A stretch of DNA of 38,665 nucleotides from Deltaproteobacteria bacterium (GCA_016234855.1 JACRNO010000027.1:1-38665), one strand, 5' to 3'. Positions 7,859 to 16,741 are shown, counted from the stretch's first letter. Translations and numbers: made by a program. Notes: generated by a model from the sequence alone, not told the origin.

Positions 7859-8314
7859 ATGCCGGAAGACCTGACTCAACATAGAAAAAAGATTGCGGAA
7901 TTGATAAGCCGCGTGCTGACCATGGTGGACGACGTCATCCTCTTCGTGGTGGCGCTGGGCATCATCGTCGTGGCCGGTCTGCTGATGCTGGAGGTCGTAA
8001 GCGATCTCATCTACTTCAACCAGCACTCCATCTCGCACATCATAAGCGACCTGATGTTCGTCCTCATCATCATGGAGCTATTCCGCCAGGTGATGCGCCA
8101 GATAAACCGCCAGCCGTTCTCGTTGAGCCCGTTCATCTACATCGGCGTCATCGCGAGCATACGGGGTATACTCCTTACCCAGATGAAGCTCGGCATGGGC
8201 GAGACCGAATGGTCGGGCGGCGTCATCCAGTTGAGCGTGCATGCGCTTATCGTCTTCGTGCTCGTGGCAAGCCTTGTCCTCTACACCAGACACAAGGGCG
8301 AGAACCCGCAGTAG
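7859..8314 (+). CDS. PsiE-like integral membrane protein
   Basis: 151 aa. Four hydrophobic segments (about 21-47, 58-80, 87-107 and 125-143) follow a charged N-terminus. The layout, including ISDLMFVLIIMELFRQVMRQ and the FIYIGVIASIRGIL region, matches the phosphate-starvation-inducible PsiE family (PF06146), small inner-membrane proteins of unknown mechanism. It is not linked to pho genes here, so phosphate control cannot be claimed. It converges on the MscS-type channel gene. Confidence 0.8.
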   Translation: MPEDLTQHRKKIAELISRVLTMVDDVILFVVALGIIVVAGLLMLEVVSDLIYFNQHSISHIISDLMFVLIIMELFRQVMRQINRQPFSLSPFIYIGVIASIRGILLTQMKLGMGETEWSGGVIQLSVHALIVFVLVASLVLYTRHKGENPQ

Positions 8315-8405
8315 ACGCGGCGTCCAGGCAACGCCGCTTGAAGACGCCCCGCGCTTCAGCCCCCCGCCTCGTTCAAGCCGGATATTACGCCGTAACGGAA
8401 ACCCG

Positions 8406-9827
8406 TCATATCTTGAAAAAACGCCTTATCCCGGCAAGGATGCTGTTCTTAAGCTCGTCTCGCGCGCCCGGCCCTTGCGCGCCCATGGTCTTCAAATCAT
8501 CCTGCTCGTGCCTGCGCCTTGCAAGCAGCTCTGACAGGCTTGCGGCCACGTCAGGGTTCTCGTCGAATATCTTCTTAAACGCGTCCGATTCCATTACAAG
8601 ACAGGTGGTGTCTTCCTTTGCCAGCGCGGTAGCGTTCCTCTTCTCGCCCGTCAGCAGGCTCATCTCGCCGAAGAGGTCGCCGGCGACAAGCACGGTAAGG
8701 CGCGTCTCCCTGTGGCCGCCGCCCTTGTGCAGGATTTCGACGCTCCCGCTTATTATGTAATAACAGCTGCGCCCATCCTCTCCCTCCCTGACTATCGCCT
8801 CGCCCTGCCCAAAGACCTCAAGCCTTGAATAGTCCGCCACCGCGGCGATTGCGCCCTCGTCGAGCGCGCCAAGAAAGTCTATGGATTTCAACACGCCGCA
8901 GATATCCGTGCCGGGCTGGGCCTCGGCCTTCCTGTAATAGACCGTCCGCGCCGGATACGGCATCTCGATATTGCTGCGCCTGAAGGCGTACCAGATAGCC
9001 GAGGAAAGGTCGCTGTTGACGTCCGGCGCCCTCTTGAAGTCGTTTATCCAGACCCTCAGGTCGTAGTGTATGCAAAACTCCCCGTACCCGGTTATCCAGA
9101 CAACGGGCGCAGGCTCTTCCGCAACCCCCTTCACATGCGAAGCCACGCCAAGCAAGACGTCCTTGACCTTGTTTGGCGGGTCTTTGTAACTTGCCGAGAC
9201 CTTTATCTCCACTACGTTCAGCGGGGACGGATAGGTATAGTTCTCCAGCACGCCTTCGGCCAGCAGCCTGTTGGGTATGAATACGAATGCGTTCTCGCGC
9301 GTAAGCAGACGGGTGGTGCGCCAGGTAACGTCCATGACCATGCCTTCCTTATCGCCGAACCTGACCCAGTCGCCCTTGGCCACGACGCGTTCCATGTTAA
9401 TCCACAGGCCGGTAAAGAGGTTCTTGAACGTATCCTGCATGGAGAGCGCGATGATGCCGGTGAGCACCGCCGAGGTGGTGAAGAGCGGCAGGATGTTAAG
9501 GCCAAGGAGCCTGTGCAGGAGAAAGAGGATGGAGCCGAATAGCAGAAGGAGCGTGACGAACGTCCTCAGGAGCGGGGCGAAGGTATAACGCCTGAGGAGA
9601 TTGAACGGCGCGTCCGCTATGAGCCATCTCAGGAAAAAGGCAGCGCACAGGGTGACAAGGACGACGAATGCGCTGTGGCCGCCTGATACCGCCTGCGGAT
9701 AATCAAGCCCCAATGCCTGCGCGTATTGGATAGCCGCGTATAAGACGGCGGCGAGCGCGGCAAGAAAAACGGCCGTTATCAGCGGCCGCAGCGACGCCCT
9801 CTGCTGATTCTGGTTGTATCGTGTCAT
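8406..9827 (-). CDS. MscS-family channel with C-terminal cyclic-nucleotide-binding domain
   Basis: 473 aa inner-membrane protein. N-terminal transmembrane helices at about 15-37, 48-67 and 85-107 are followed by the pore helix and the MscS beta/vestibule domain (about 125-290; the motif with WVRFGDKEGMVMDVTWRTTR is typical). Residues about 320-445 form a cNMP-binding domain with the phosphate cassette FGEMSLLTGEKRNATA, whose Arg normally contacts the cyclic phosphate. This is the architecture of bacterial cyclic-nucleotide-gated (bCNG) channels within the MscS superfamily. These gate on cNMP and are often weak or inactive as mechanosensors. No adenylate cyclase gene is nearby. Transcribed alone; a second, truncated MscS remnant lies at 37852-38110. 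Confidence 0.92.
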   Translation of the reverse strand: MTRYNQNQQRASLRPLITAVFLAALAAVLYAAIQYAQALGLDYPQAVSGGHSAFVVLVTLCAAFFLRWLIADAPFNLLRRYTFAPLLRTFVTLLLLFGSILFLLHRLLGLNILPLFTTSAVLTGIIALSMQDTFKNLFTGLWINMERVVAKGDWVRFGDKEGMVMDVTWRTTRLLTRENAFVFIPNRLLAEGVLENYTYPSPLNVVEIKVSASYKDPPNKVKDVLLGVASHVKGVAEEPAPVVWITGYGEFCIHYDLRVWINDFKRAPDVNSDLSSAIWYAFRRSNIEMPYPARTVYYRKAEAQPGTDICGVLKSIDFLGALDEGAIAAVADYSRLEVFGQGEAIVREGEDGRSCYYIISGSVEILHKGGGHRETRLTVLVAGDLFGEMSLLTGEKRNATALAKEDTTCLVMESDAFKKIFDENPDVAASLSELLARRRHEQDDLKTMGAQGPGARDELKNSILAGIRRFFKI

Positions 9828-9918
9828 GTCCCGCCGCCGGTGGTGTTGTAATATTAACAGACGTTAGAAGCGCGGACCAAACGCCTTACCCTGCCCCTTG
9901 CAACAATCTACTATACAC

Positions 9919-9947
9919 GGCGGCCCCTTGAATTTCAAGGGGCCGCG
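9919..9947 (-). terminator. Hairpin downstream of the fimbrial operon
   Basis: Inverted repeat CGGCCCCTTGAA/TTCAAGGGGCCG between the usher stop (10188) and the channel start (9827). The stem is very stable but has no U-tract, so it is a possible terminator for the usher operon or another palindromic repeat. Confidence 0.4.
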
Positions 9948-9953
9948 AACGGC

Positions 9954-10128
9954 GTGCGCCACAGGCAATCGTGTATCCGTAGCGCAGACCAACAGGACTG
10001 CATCTTTGTCTGAGCCGCATGACCGCTTGCTTCAGGGCTAAAGCCCTGAGCTACAGAAAAACATCTCGTGTGCCGGCACAAACCGCTTCTCTTTTCCGTG
10101 TAACACAAAATACTTGACATTACCGCGA
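9954..10128 (+). repeat. Dispersed ~170-bp repeat, copy 1
   Basis: Closely matches 24100-24274: shared blocks include tgtatccgtagcgcagacc, cagggctaaagccctgagct, cgtgtgccggcacaaaccgc and acacaaaatacttgac. The internal caggGCT..AGCcctg part is a hairpin and recurs alone at about 29990-30014. There is no coding potential. It fills most of the 360-bp gap between the usher and channel genes. Confidence 0.8.
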
Positions 10129-10187
10129 ATCCGGGGTTAACGTCAGGAGTCCGCCGGCACAAAACAGGCCGACTCAAACGGCCCTGG

Positions 10188-13100
10188 TCACGGCCTTGCC
10201 CTTACCGGGGGAGGCGCGGCAAGCTTGATAACGACCCTGCGGTTCAGGCTGCGGCACGCCTGGCCGAGGTTCGTCCTGCAAACGGGCCTGCGCTTGCCGA
10301 AACTCCTGACCGAGACTATCCGCCCGGCCGGAACGCCGAGTCCGATGAGCGCCTTCTGCGCCGTCCTGGCCCTTCTCATGCCGAGCCTCATGTTATAGGC
10401 GTCCGTACCCAACTGGTCGCAATGCCCTTCTATATACACGACCGCGCCCGGCGTATCCTTTATCGCGCTCGCCGCATCATAGTAGACGGAAAGGTCATCG
10501 ATGGTCGGCGGCATATCGCCGTTAAAGAACTGATGCAACGCAAACGAGGCGGGAAGAGGCACGGTCATGGGCACGCCCGGCGTAACGCTGACCTCGACGC
10601 TCGTGCGCGGGCCCACCGGTTCAGCCTCAGGCCCGGCAGGCGCGGCTGTGGCGGCCTGCGGCACAACCGGCCCCGGCGTAACGGCCGCAAGCGGCGCAAT
10701 CGCCCCGACAGGAGCGGACGGCAAGATTACTTCAACCGGGGCCGCAGGCGCAACCGCCTCAACCTCAACCGGCGCAGCCTGAGCTTCAATCGCCTGGGCG
10801 CGTGGAACGACGGCCTCAACCTCTGAAGACGTCGCAACCGGCGTAACGGCCACAACCTCTATTGGCGCAACCGCCTCAACCTCAACCGGCGCAGCAGGCA
10901 TAACGGCCGCAGGCAAGGAGACCGGCTCCGGCGCCGGGGTGCAGGTCAGGCCCCCGAGCTCAACAAAGGTCTCGTCGTTATCCGGGATATCGATATCAAA
11001 TAAGCACGGCCTGTTATTATAGACAAGCGTCGCCCTGTACCTGCCCGGCGCGAGTTCCGCGCCTGCCTTCTTACCGTCAATGGCGTCACAGCCCGCGTTC
11101 CCGTCGACGGCCCCGCCCGCCTTCTTTGCGATATCCGTATTCTCAAAATAGAATTCCCCGTCCTTGCCGGTTGGGAAGGTCAGGGTTCTGTCGCCCGCCG
11201 TGAGCGTGACATCATAGAACTCAAGAGGCTTGACGCCGTCCGGCCCTTCCAATTTAAGCTTACCCATGAACGCGCGAATCCTCTTTGCGTCAAAGACAAT
11301 GCACGAGCCGCTGCGAAGAGGCGGCGAGACCGTGCGCCTTACGTCCGGCAGGAGATAGTCCATGGGTATGTCCTTCGGCTCAATCGAGACACGGTTGTCG
11401 TAGAACGAGCCCAGCGACGGGATGAAGACGACGCCGTCCTTGCCCGTCCTGCCGGTCTCCTGGCTGTTGACGTAGGCGCGCACGCCCTCGACGCTGCCCA
11501 CCTTGACCATGCCGAAACTATCGTATATCGGCCTGGTCAATTCCGTGGTAGAATCCACGCGCGCAATCGCGCCCGCGAGCGAGATATCATAAAGCTCGTC
11601 CGTTCCGGCCTGATTGTTCCGGTTCCTATAATCGGCGCGCGCGACGGCGTGAGCGGCGTTATAGTCGAGCGTGGGATTGACTATGTAGGCCGGAGCACCG
11701 CCCCCTGCCGCAATGCGGTCGACGGAGGCCCGGAGCCCGACCCCCTCGCCTACGGTTGGGGCCGGGGATATCAACTGAAGGTTCTCGGCGTTCGTATACT
11801 TTGACCTGTTGTAATTGGCGGAAAAGGACGAATCCTCCCCAAAGTAATAGACAAGCCCGAGGAAGGCCTCATAACGCGGCTCAGCCTCGACCACGCGCTT
11901 TAACGTGGTGATGGCCGTGGCCGTGTGCCACAGGCTCTTTGAGAACGATGCCGTGACCGTGCGCGTATCCGTGCCCTCGTATCTTTTGACGAGGGCATAA
12001 TCAAGCGAGAGGTTGCCGTACTCGCCGAGACCGTATCCCACGCCTGCGGCGGCCTCGGCCCTCACCTTCTGTTGAAAGGCCCTGCTTGCGACGGTCGTAA
12101 ATCGACGACTGTATCCACGCACCAGCAGGCGCGTCGTAAACCCGTGCGATAGATAGTAGTGGTTTATCGATGCGGCGGCCCCGGTCGAGCCGTCGCGGCC
12201 GCGGCCGGCCAGACCTGAGACGGTCAGCACCCCGGCGCTCGCAAGGAGCACCGAGGCCTCGGGCCCGGCGGCATATACCTTGCCGCCGCCTTCTCCCCGC
12301 AGGGCCAGCGTCAGGTTTGCGTTGTAACCGTACCTGTGGAAGAACGAGAAGGCCGGTACGCCGTATTGCCAGGACTTCGCGCCGAACTCCTGCCTCAGAT
12401 AGCCCGCGTTGTATGAGTACTCGGACAGGCCCTTACCGAGAAGGGTATCGGTCTGATAGAACGGATGGGTGATGCGCTGGACGTTGCCGAAGGGGTCGCG
12501 TATCACAACCTCCACGTTGTGCGCGCCGCCGGAGTGCGTGATATTGCGTATCTCGAACTCGCCGGGCGCAATCTTGTCCGAGACGAGCCTTATGCCGTCT
12601 ATATATACCTCGACGTCCGACGGCATGGAGGCAAGGCCGCCGAGGTTCAACGTGGGATATTTTATGAAGTACGGGTCGAGCTTATAGGTCTTGGAAAAGC
12701 TCACTCCACCCATGTTGAGGTTGCTGCCGAGTTCGCCTGACGAGGCGAAGAAGTCTCCGGCAACGCCCCTGCGCAGGCGCGTCCTGTCGTCGTACGTGAC
12801 GGCCGTCATAAGCCGCGTAAACCTGCTCTCCTGCGGAGTGCGGTAATAGGACGTGTCGCCGAGAAAGAGAAAGTCCTGCCAGCGCGCCCCAAGCTGATTG
12901 GTCAGGCCGAACGACTTATACGACATCCCTTCCCCGCCGGTATAACCGAGCCGGTAGTTTAAAAAGACGCTCGTATCGCGCGGATAATATACGCGGGGGG
13001 CGCGGCCCGGCATGAAGTCTATGGTGCGCTTGAGCAGGAGTTCCGGGGCCGCGTCTATGTCAAGGGCAATCCTCTTCTCGTCGAACCTGAAGGCCACGCC

Positions 13101-13433
13101 CTTCATCGAGGCCAGCGAGAGATACTCCTCGCCTTCTATGAGCCGGGTCCTGCCCTTGGGGTCGCGAAAGTCCATCTCGATGATGTCTTTCGTCCTGACC
13201 AGGACGTTGCCGCTGTCTTCGAGTATCACAAAATACTCGCCCCTGGCGACGCTGTTTACGGTGACCGTTACGATGACCGTCTGCTGGGACGGGAAGGCCG
13301 GGGAAGCGGCGAAGAACAAGCCGAAAAAGAGACAAAGGATTAAAGCCGGTCTTTTGAAGGCGGCGAAGGGGCGTAGCAGCCGGAACCGCTCGTACAGCGG
13401 GATATCAGGGATGGCACATCTCCTTATTGACAT
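10188..13433 (-). CDS. Archaic fimbrial outer-membrane usher fused to an OmpA/Pal-like domain
   Basis: About 1081 aa. A signal peptide (hydrophobic core ALILCLFFGLFFAASPAF) leads to a short usher N-domain and a long beta-barrel region with the usher hallmarks DVEVYIDGIRL, GEFEIRNI and VEVVIRDPFGNVQ, followed by a C-terminal plug/carboxy region. A Pro/Ala/Val/Glu-rich linker with repeated APVEVEAVAP units then joins a C-terminal OmpA/Pal-type domain (EGHCDQLGTDAYNMRLGMRR, ending NRRVVI). Ushers accept chaperone-subunit complexes and secrete the pilus; the appended domain should bind peptidoglycan (family knowledge plus inference). This fusion is unusual. The start is ambiguous: ATG at 13433 or 13454, both overlapping the chaperone stop. 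Last gene of the fimbrial cluster. Confidence 0.9.
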   Translation of the reverse strand: MSIRRCAIPDIPLYERFRLLRPFAAFKRPALILCLFFGLFFAASPAFPSQQTVIVTVTVNSVARGEYFVILEDSGNVLVRTKDIIEMDFRDPKGRTRLIEGEEYLSLASMKGVAFRFDEKRIALDIDAAPELLLKRTIDFMPGRAPRVYYPRDTSVFLNYRLGYTGGEGMSYKSFGLTNQLGARWQDFLFLGDTSYYRTPQESRFTRLMTAVTYDDRTRLRRGVAGDFFASSGELGSNLNMGGVSFSKTYKLDPYFIKYPTLNLGGLASMPSDVEVYIDGIRLVSDKIAPGEFEIRNITHSGGAHNVEVVIRDPFGNVQRITHPFYQTDTLLGKGLSEYSYNAGYLRQEFGAKSWQYGVPAFSFFHRYGYNANLTLALRGEGGGKVYAAGPEASVLLASAGVLTVSGLAGRGRDGSTGAAASINHYYLSHGFTTRLLVRGYSRRFTTVASRAFQQKVRAEAAAGVGYGLGEYGNLSLDYALVKRYEGTDTRTVTASFSKSLWHTATAITTLKRVVEAEPRYEAFLGLVYYFGEDSSFSANYNRSKYTNAENLQLISPAPTVGEGVGLRASVDRIAAGGGAPAYIVNPTLDYNAAHAVARADYRNRNNQAGTDELYDISLAGAIARVDSTTELTRPIYDSFGMVKVGSVEGVRAYVNSQETGRTGKDGVVFIPSLGSFYDNRVSIEPKDIPMDYLLPDVRRTVSPPLRSGSCIVFDAKRIRAFMGKLKLEGPDGVKPLEFYDVTLTAGDRTLTFPTGKDGEFYFENTDIAKKAGGAVDGNAGCDAIDGKKAGAELAPGRYRATLVYNNRPCLFDIDIPDNDETFVELGGLTCTPAPEPVSLPAAVMPAAPVEVEAVAPIEVVAVTPVATSSEVEAVVPRAQAIEAQAAPVEVEAVAPAAPVEVILPSAPVGAIAPLAAVTPGPVVPQAATAAPAGPEAEPVGPRTSVEVSVTPGVPMTVPLPASFALHQFFNGDMPPTIDDLSVYYDAASAIKDTPGAVVYIEGHCDQLGTDAYNMRLGMRRARTAQKALIGLGVPAGRIVSVRSFGKRRPVCRTNLGQACRSLNRRVVIKLAAPPPVRARP

Positions 13434-14184
13434 CAATCTTACCGGCCAGGACATGGGCCGAGGTCTCGACCTCGACGTCTATCCTGGATATCGCGCCGCA
13501 TTTATCGGCCAGGTCGGTCGAATAGAGCCTTGTGACGCCGCTCAGGAGATACCAGCCGTTTATATCCCTTGAGAATACCTGGCCGCCCCGCGCATCCGCG
13601 CCCTTTATATGTATCGCTTTTATGATAAGGTGTGCATTGCCCGTATTCTTCACGGCAAGCTCGAGTACGCCATCCTTGACAACCGTCTTCACGATCTCGG
13701 CACGGAGGTCTTCCTTGACCGGCCTTACGAATATCGGGACGCCGAACCTTATGGCAACGGCCACCAGGGCGGCGTTGCCGGAATCAGGCTTCTTAGGAGG
13801 CGGTATCTCCTCTATGAAGACCCGGTACGTCCTCTCGCGCTCGACTGCCGGGGCCTTGATGCCCACCCTTAATATGCGCTCCGTGCCCGCATCGACCGTC
13901 ATGATGCGCGGGAAGTAGACCAGGTCGGTCGACTCGACGTACTTGTCCGCGCCCTCGGCGTCCTCTGACCACTCGAAGAGCTTTACCTGGAGCGAGAGCG
14001 GCTCGGTATCGTCGTTTATGACGTTGACGACGCCGCTCTTCGACGACCTGTCAAGCTCGACCACGGACGGGGTTACGCGGAAGTTGCCGCTTATGGCCGC
14101 GCCCGGCATGAAAAAGACCGGGCCGACCGCCGCAGCGATAATAAAAAAAGCCCGAAGGCCCCATAAACGTGTACGTGCCGGCAT
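13405..14184 (-). CDS. Periplasmic pilus-assembly chaperone (PapD-like, archaic type)
   Basis: 259 aa. A signal peptide (FFIIAAAVGPVFFMPGAAIS) is followed by two immunoglobulin-like domains. The N-terminal domain holds FRVTPSVVELD, SGVVNVINDDTEPLSLQVKL and the F1-G1 region YRVFIEEIPPP; the C-terminal domain covers about 135-255. Such chaperones complete the pilin fold by donor-strand complementation and hand subunits to the usher. ATG at 14184 is preferred to the upstream TTG at 14220 because it gives a normal signal peptide. The stop overlaps the usher start, so the two are translationally coupled. Confidence 0.92.
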   Translation of the reverse strand: MPARTRLWGLRAFFIIAAAVGPVFFMPGAAISGNFRVTPSVVELDRSSKSGVVNVINDDTEPLSLQVKLFEWSEDAEGADKYVESTDLVYFPRIMTVDAGTERILRVGIKAPAVERERTYRVFIEEIPPPKKPDSGNAALVAVAIRFGVPIFVRPVKEDLRAEIVKTVVKDGVLELAVKNTGNAHLIIKAIHIKGADARGGQVFSRDINGWYLLSGVTRLYSTDLADKCGAISRIDVEVETSAHVLAGKIDVNKEMCHP

Positions 14185-14290
14185 GGATATCAATCTACCT
14201 GAATTTAGAGGTGATTTCAATGGAGTTTGCGCTTATCCGCAATATAGGCGGACAGAATCAGTAGGATCCGGTAAAAAAACGTAATTAAAA

Positions 14291-14325
14291 CGTCATTCCC
14301 GCGTGTCTCCGGCGGGAATCCAGCG
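14291..14325. repeat. cattcccgcg...cgggaatcc palindromic repeat
   Basis: Short inverted repeat (TTCCCGC...GCGGGAA) typical of dispersed REP-like elements. It begins a 480-bp non-coding stretch (14280-14758) that also holds the repeats listed at 14341, 14440, 14553 and 14728, and no gene. Confidence 0.5.
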
Positions 14326-14340
14326 TCTTTACGTCTGCTG

Positions 14341-14394
14341 CGGGTTCAAGTTTGCAACTTGAACCCATGAGTTCGTATGCGAAAAAACGACGCG
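14341..14394 (+). repeat. Palindromic ggttcaag/cttgaacc repeat, copy 1
   Basis: Hairpin GGGTTCAAGTT..AACTTGAACCC followed by atgagttcgt and gacgcg. The same element is present in reverse orientation at 34721-34776. A shorter related palindrome lies at 14728-14752. Confidence 0.7.
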
Positions 14395-14439
14395 TTCCTT
14401 GCAATTACATAAGGAAACTCTGATTGGTTCAATCAAATT

Positions 14440-14470
14440 GTCATTTCGAGCGTAGCGAGAAATCTTGTTC
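14440..14470. repeat. Dispersed tcatttcgagcgtagcgag repeat
   Basis: The string tcatttcgagcgtagcgaga followed by aatcttgttcc is a very common bacterial intergenic repeat type. It is recognised by sequence only and is non-coding here. Confidence 0.4.
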
Positions 14471-14552
14471 CACAGGCTATTCAGGAAGTTACAAGATGTA
14501 AATTATCCGCAAAAACGGCGGATAATTTATAAGCAATGAAGAAACCATTTAT

Positions 14553-14672
14553 ACTCGCTTGTGCGCTAACGTTATGTCTTTGGCGCCTTGTTTTAACCCG
14601 CAAAAAACGCGGGCTTAAACAAGCTGTGCTTAACCTCGTCGCTTGTGCGCTAACATTGTGTCTTTGGCGCCA
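14553..14672 (+). repeat. Tandem pair of cgcttgtgcgctaac repeats
   Basis: The segment cgcttgtgcgctaac followed by gttatgtctttggcgcc is repeated about 85 bp later with two changes (attgtgtctttggcgcc). The two flank an inverted repeat with aacccgc/gcgggctt. No coding potential; probably decayed repeat sequence. Confidence 0.5.
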
Positions 14673-14727
14673 AAAGCGCTCCTCGGAATGACAAATAACA
14701 GAATTAATCAGAGCTTCCATAATAAAA

Positions 14728-14752
14728 AGTTCAGGTTGCAAACCTGAACCCG
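14728..14752. repeat. Short ggttcagg/cctgaacc palindrome
   Basis: Inverted repeat GTTCAGGTT/AACCTGAAC immediately downstream of the MshEN gene's stop codon. It may double as its transcript end. Confidence 0.5.
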
Positions 14753-14758
14753 CCCAAG

Positions 14759-15862
14759 TTAGAGCGGATGCACGGTGATGACGAGCGGCCATGCATAGGT
14801 GCCGGGCAGGGCGCCGCTCGCAAGCACGAACCTGTAACTGAGTTGCAGGGTCTGCGCGCCCCTTACCGGGCCGGACTGTATGACCCAGCCTCCGTCATGC
14901 GTTATCTGCGCCTCGCTCTGAAACCCCCTGACGTATATCCCGGTGAACGGCCCGCCCAGGCCGTTAAATGCGACGAGATAGCCGGACTGGCTGTTGGACT
15001 TGACCTCCATAACCGTGGCAAGCGGCACGTCCACAAAACCTGCCGCGGCATCGGCGTGCGTGACGACCAACTCGCGCGTCTGGAGAACCACCTTTGCGCT
15101 CACATACTCCTTGACGACAGCCCCGACCGAGACCCGCGCCGTCTGAGGCGGGGCCGCAACGGCGGAGCCCGGCTCAAACTGCGGCGCAACCGCAAGCGTC
15201 AGCGCCGCCACAAGGGCGGCGGTCGCGAGTTTGTGCTGGATATGGAGGGCATGCTCTACATGATAGGGCTGAACGTGTCCGGCGGCCACGAGTATCGAGC
15301 CGAGCCTTACTCCGTCCGACGACTCCTGCAGCCGCAAGGCGTTGTCCAACTGCTCTCTGGTAATATAATCGGCGGTAAGGAGCAACTCGCCAAGCCTGCA
15401 CTTGCCGGTCTTGTCAACGCCGGTCTGACACGCCTGAAAGGCAAGAACGGTCTCAAGCTCTTTCTCGTTGACAAGCCCCCGCCTGACAAGTATCCCGCCG
15501 AGCCGCTCGTTGGTCTTTTTCTGCTCTTCGAGGGCGCTGCCGATTTCTTCAGGGGTGGCGCGTCCGGCGCGCACAACAAGCTCGCCAAGGCGCTGAGGCT
15601 CGCCTGAGGCCGCCTTTAGCGCGTCTTCGAGGGTAGCAAGGTCTCCTTGAATGGCCAGCACGGCCTTCAACGCCGCCTCGTCAAGCAGGCCGAGCGAGAC
15701 GAGGATTTCGCCAACAGGCTCGCCTGTATTCGCCTGCCTCGCCAAAGCGCGCTGCAGGGTCTGCTCGGTTACAAAGCCCGCGTCAACGAGTATGCGGCCT
15801 ATAGGGCGCTTCGTAAGCCGCGCCCTGTGGACCGGGTTGGTTTTATCTTCAATCTCCGGCAT
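14759..15862 (-). CDS. Membrane protein with three tandem MshEN domains and a pilin-like periplasmic domain
   Basis: 367 aa, good ribosome binding site (GAGAGGT). Six copies of the 24-residue motif RLGxxLVxxG(x)nLxxALxxQ occur at 19-43, 49-72, 91-114, 120-143, 156-179 and 186-209. They pair with 5-6 residue spacers into three MshEN modules, the N-terminal domain type that binds c-di-GMP in MshE-like ATPases. A single hydrophobic helix (about 212-227) follows. The last 130 residues are beta-rich and end LPGTYAWPLVITVHPL, resembling the final strand of spore-coat-U/DUF4402-type pilin domains. There is no ATPase domain. Its place inside a chaperone-usher locus suggests c-di-GMP-responsive control or anchoring of the pilus (inference). 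c-di-GMP binding is predicted from the motif only. Confidence 0.82.
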   Translation of the reverse strand: MPEIEDKTNPVHRARLTKRPIGRILVDAGFVTEQTLQRALARQANTGEPVGEILVSLGLLDEAALKAVLAIQGDLATLEDALKAASGEPQRLGELVVRAGRATPEEIGSALEEQKKTNERLGGILVRRGLVNEKELETVLAFQACQTGVDKTGKCRLGELLLTADYITREQLDNALRLQESSDGVRLGSILVAAGHVQPYHVEHALHIQHKLATAALVAALTLAVAPQFEPGSAVAAPPQTARVSVGAVVKEYVSAKVVLQTRELVVTHADAAAGFVDVPLATVMEVKSNSQSGYLVAFNGLGGPFTGIYVRGFQSEAQITHDGGWVIQSGPVRGAQTLQLSYRFVLASGALPGTYAWPLVITVHPL

Positions 15863-16009
15863 AAGACCTCTCTGCCATCATAAACACAAGTAAAAACCTA
15901 TATTTCCAAAGGGTTATACCTTACTTCCCCTTTACTATTATACCCCTTTACAAGGCCGTTGGCAAATACCCGGCCCCTGAAAAGCAATCTGAGACCCTGA
16001 AAAACTCAT

Positions 16010-16131
16010 GAGACCTATCAAAAAGCTCCGTATGCGAGGCGGCGAGGAGCGAGTTACGAGGCGTATTTTGTGTATACGCCGCAGTGACGAGCGACGAGAC
16101 AACGAAGCAGACGGACTTTTTCAGAGGTCTC
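16010..16131 (+). repeat. ~124-bp hairpin element (MITE-like), copy 1
   Basis: Ends are inverted repeats (GAGACCT...AGGTCTC, then aaaaagctcc/ggactttttc). The interior carries gcgaggagcgag, ggcgtat/atacgcc and cagtgacgagcgacgag. Related copies are at 18549-18672 and, inverted, at 36788-36910. It sits between the MshEN gene and the nearest pilin gene. Confidence 0.8.
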
Positions 16132-16135
16132 AATC

Positions 16136-16657
16136 TCAGAACAGGATGGTCAAGACCAGCGTATCGCCATACGCCCCAGGCACGGCGTTTACATAGTCTA
16201 CGCCGTTTATGGCCCCTGTAAGGTCGATTATGATATCGCTAGCCGGCCCGCCGACGCCCGCGCCGACGCCGGTAACCGGCAGCGCAGTCGTTATCGCATA
16301 CGGGATAAACCAAGCCCCGTTGCTCAGGCGCCTCCTGCCGGAGGCGAAATAGAGGCCGTTATCAAGGCTGACGGAGTACGGCAGTCCGGCTCCGCAATTC
16401 AGGACAACGGTGCCCGATAAACTTGTTATATCGTTGCCCAACGCCGGGTCGAGCGTGCCAAAGTTCAGCGACCACGGCCCGCCGCTTATCTTGCACGTGG
16501 CCGCCATGGCGCTCGCGCCCGCAAGGAACGCTGCGGCCAGGCCCAACGCCGCAACGATAGTCTTGGTCCTGTTAATAACCGGGTTTGACACCTTCCAACC
16601 GTCCTTATCCGGCCCGAACCGCGGGCATGGGCCGCGAATTGTCCAAGGTCTCCCCAT
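16136..16657 (-). CDS. Spore coat U (SCPU) domain pilin, third copy
   Basis: 173 aa in the longest frame. A signal peptide (VAALGLAAAFLAGASAMA) precedes an SCPU-type pilin domain with CKISGGPWSLNFGTLDP, a second Cys (VLNCGAGLPY) and the C-terminal strand DYVNAVPGAYGDTLVLT. SCPU proteins are subunits of archaic chaperone-usher pili. The true start may be GTG at 16594, which puts the signal peptide at the N-terminus; the ATG at 16657 adds about 21 residues and has no clear ribosome binding site. It follows the second pilin on the same strand. Confidence 0.85.
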   Translation of the reverse strand: MGRPWTIRGPCPRFGPDKDGWKVSNPVINRTKTIVAALGLAAAFLAGASAMAATCKISGGPWSLNFGTLDPALGNDITSLSGTVVLNCGAGLPYSVSLDNGLYFASGRRRLSNGAWFIPYAITTALPVTGVGAGVGGPASDIIIDLTGAINGVDYVNAVPGAYGDTLVLTILF

Positions 16658-16741
16658 AAGATGGCGTTAACGGCATTATACCAAATAAAACCTGACGGCG
16701 CAGACGCCCGGCACATCCGGTTTCGAGACAGGCTGCAACGA

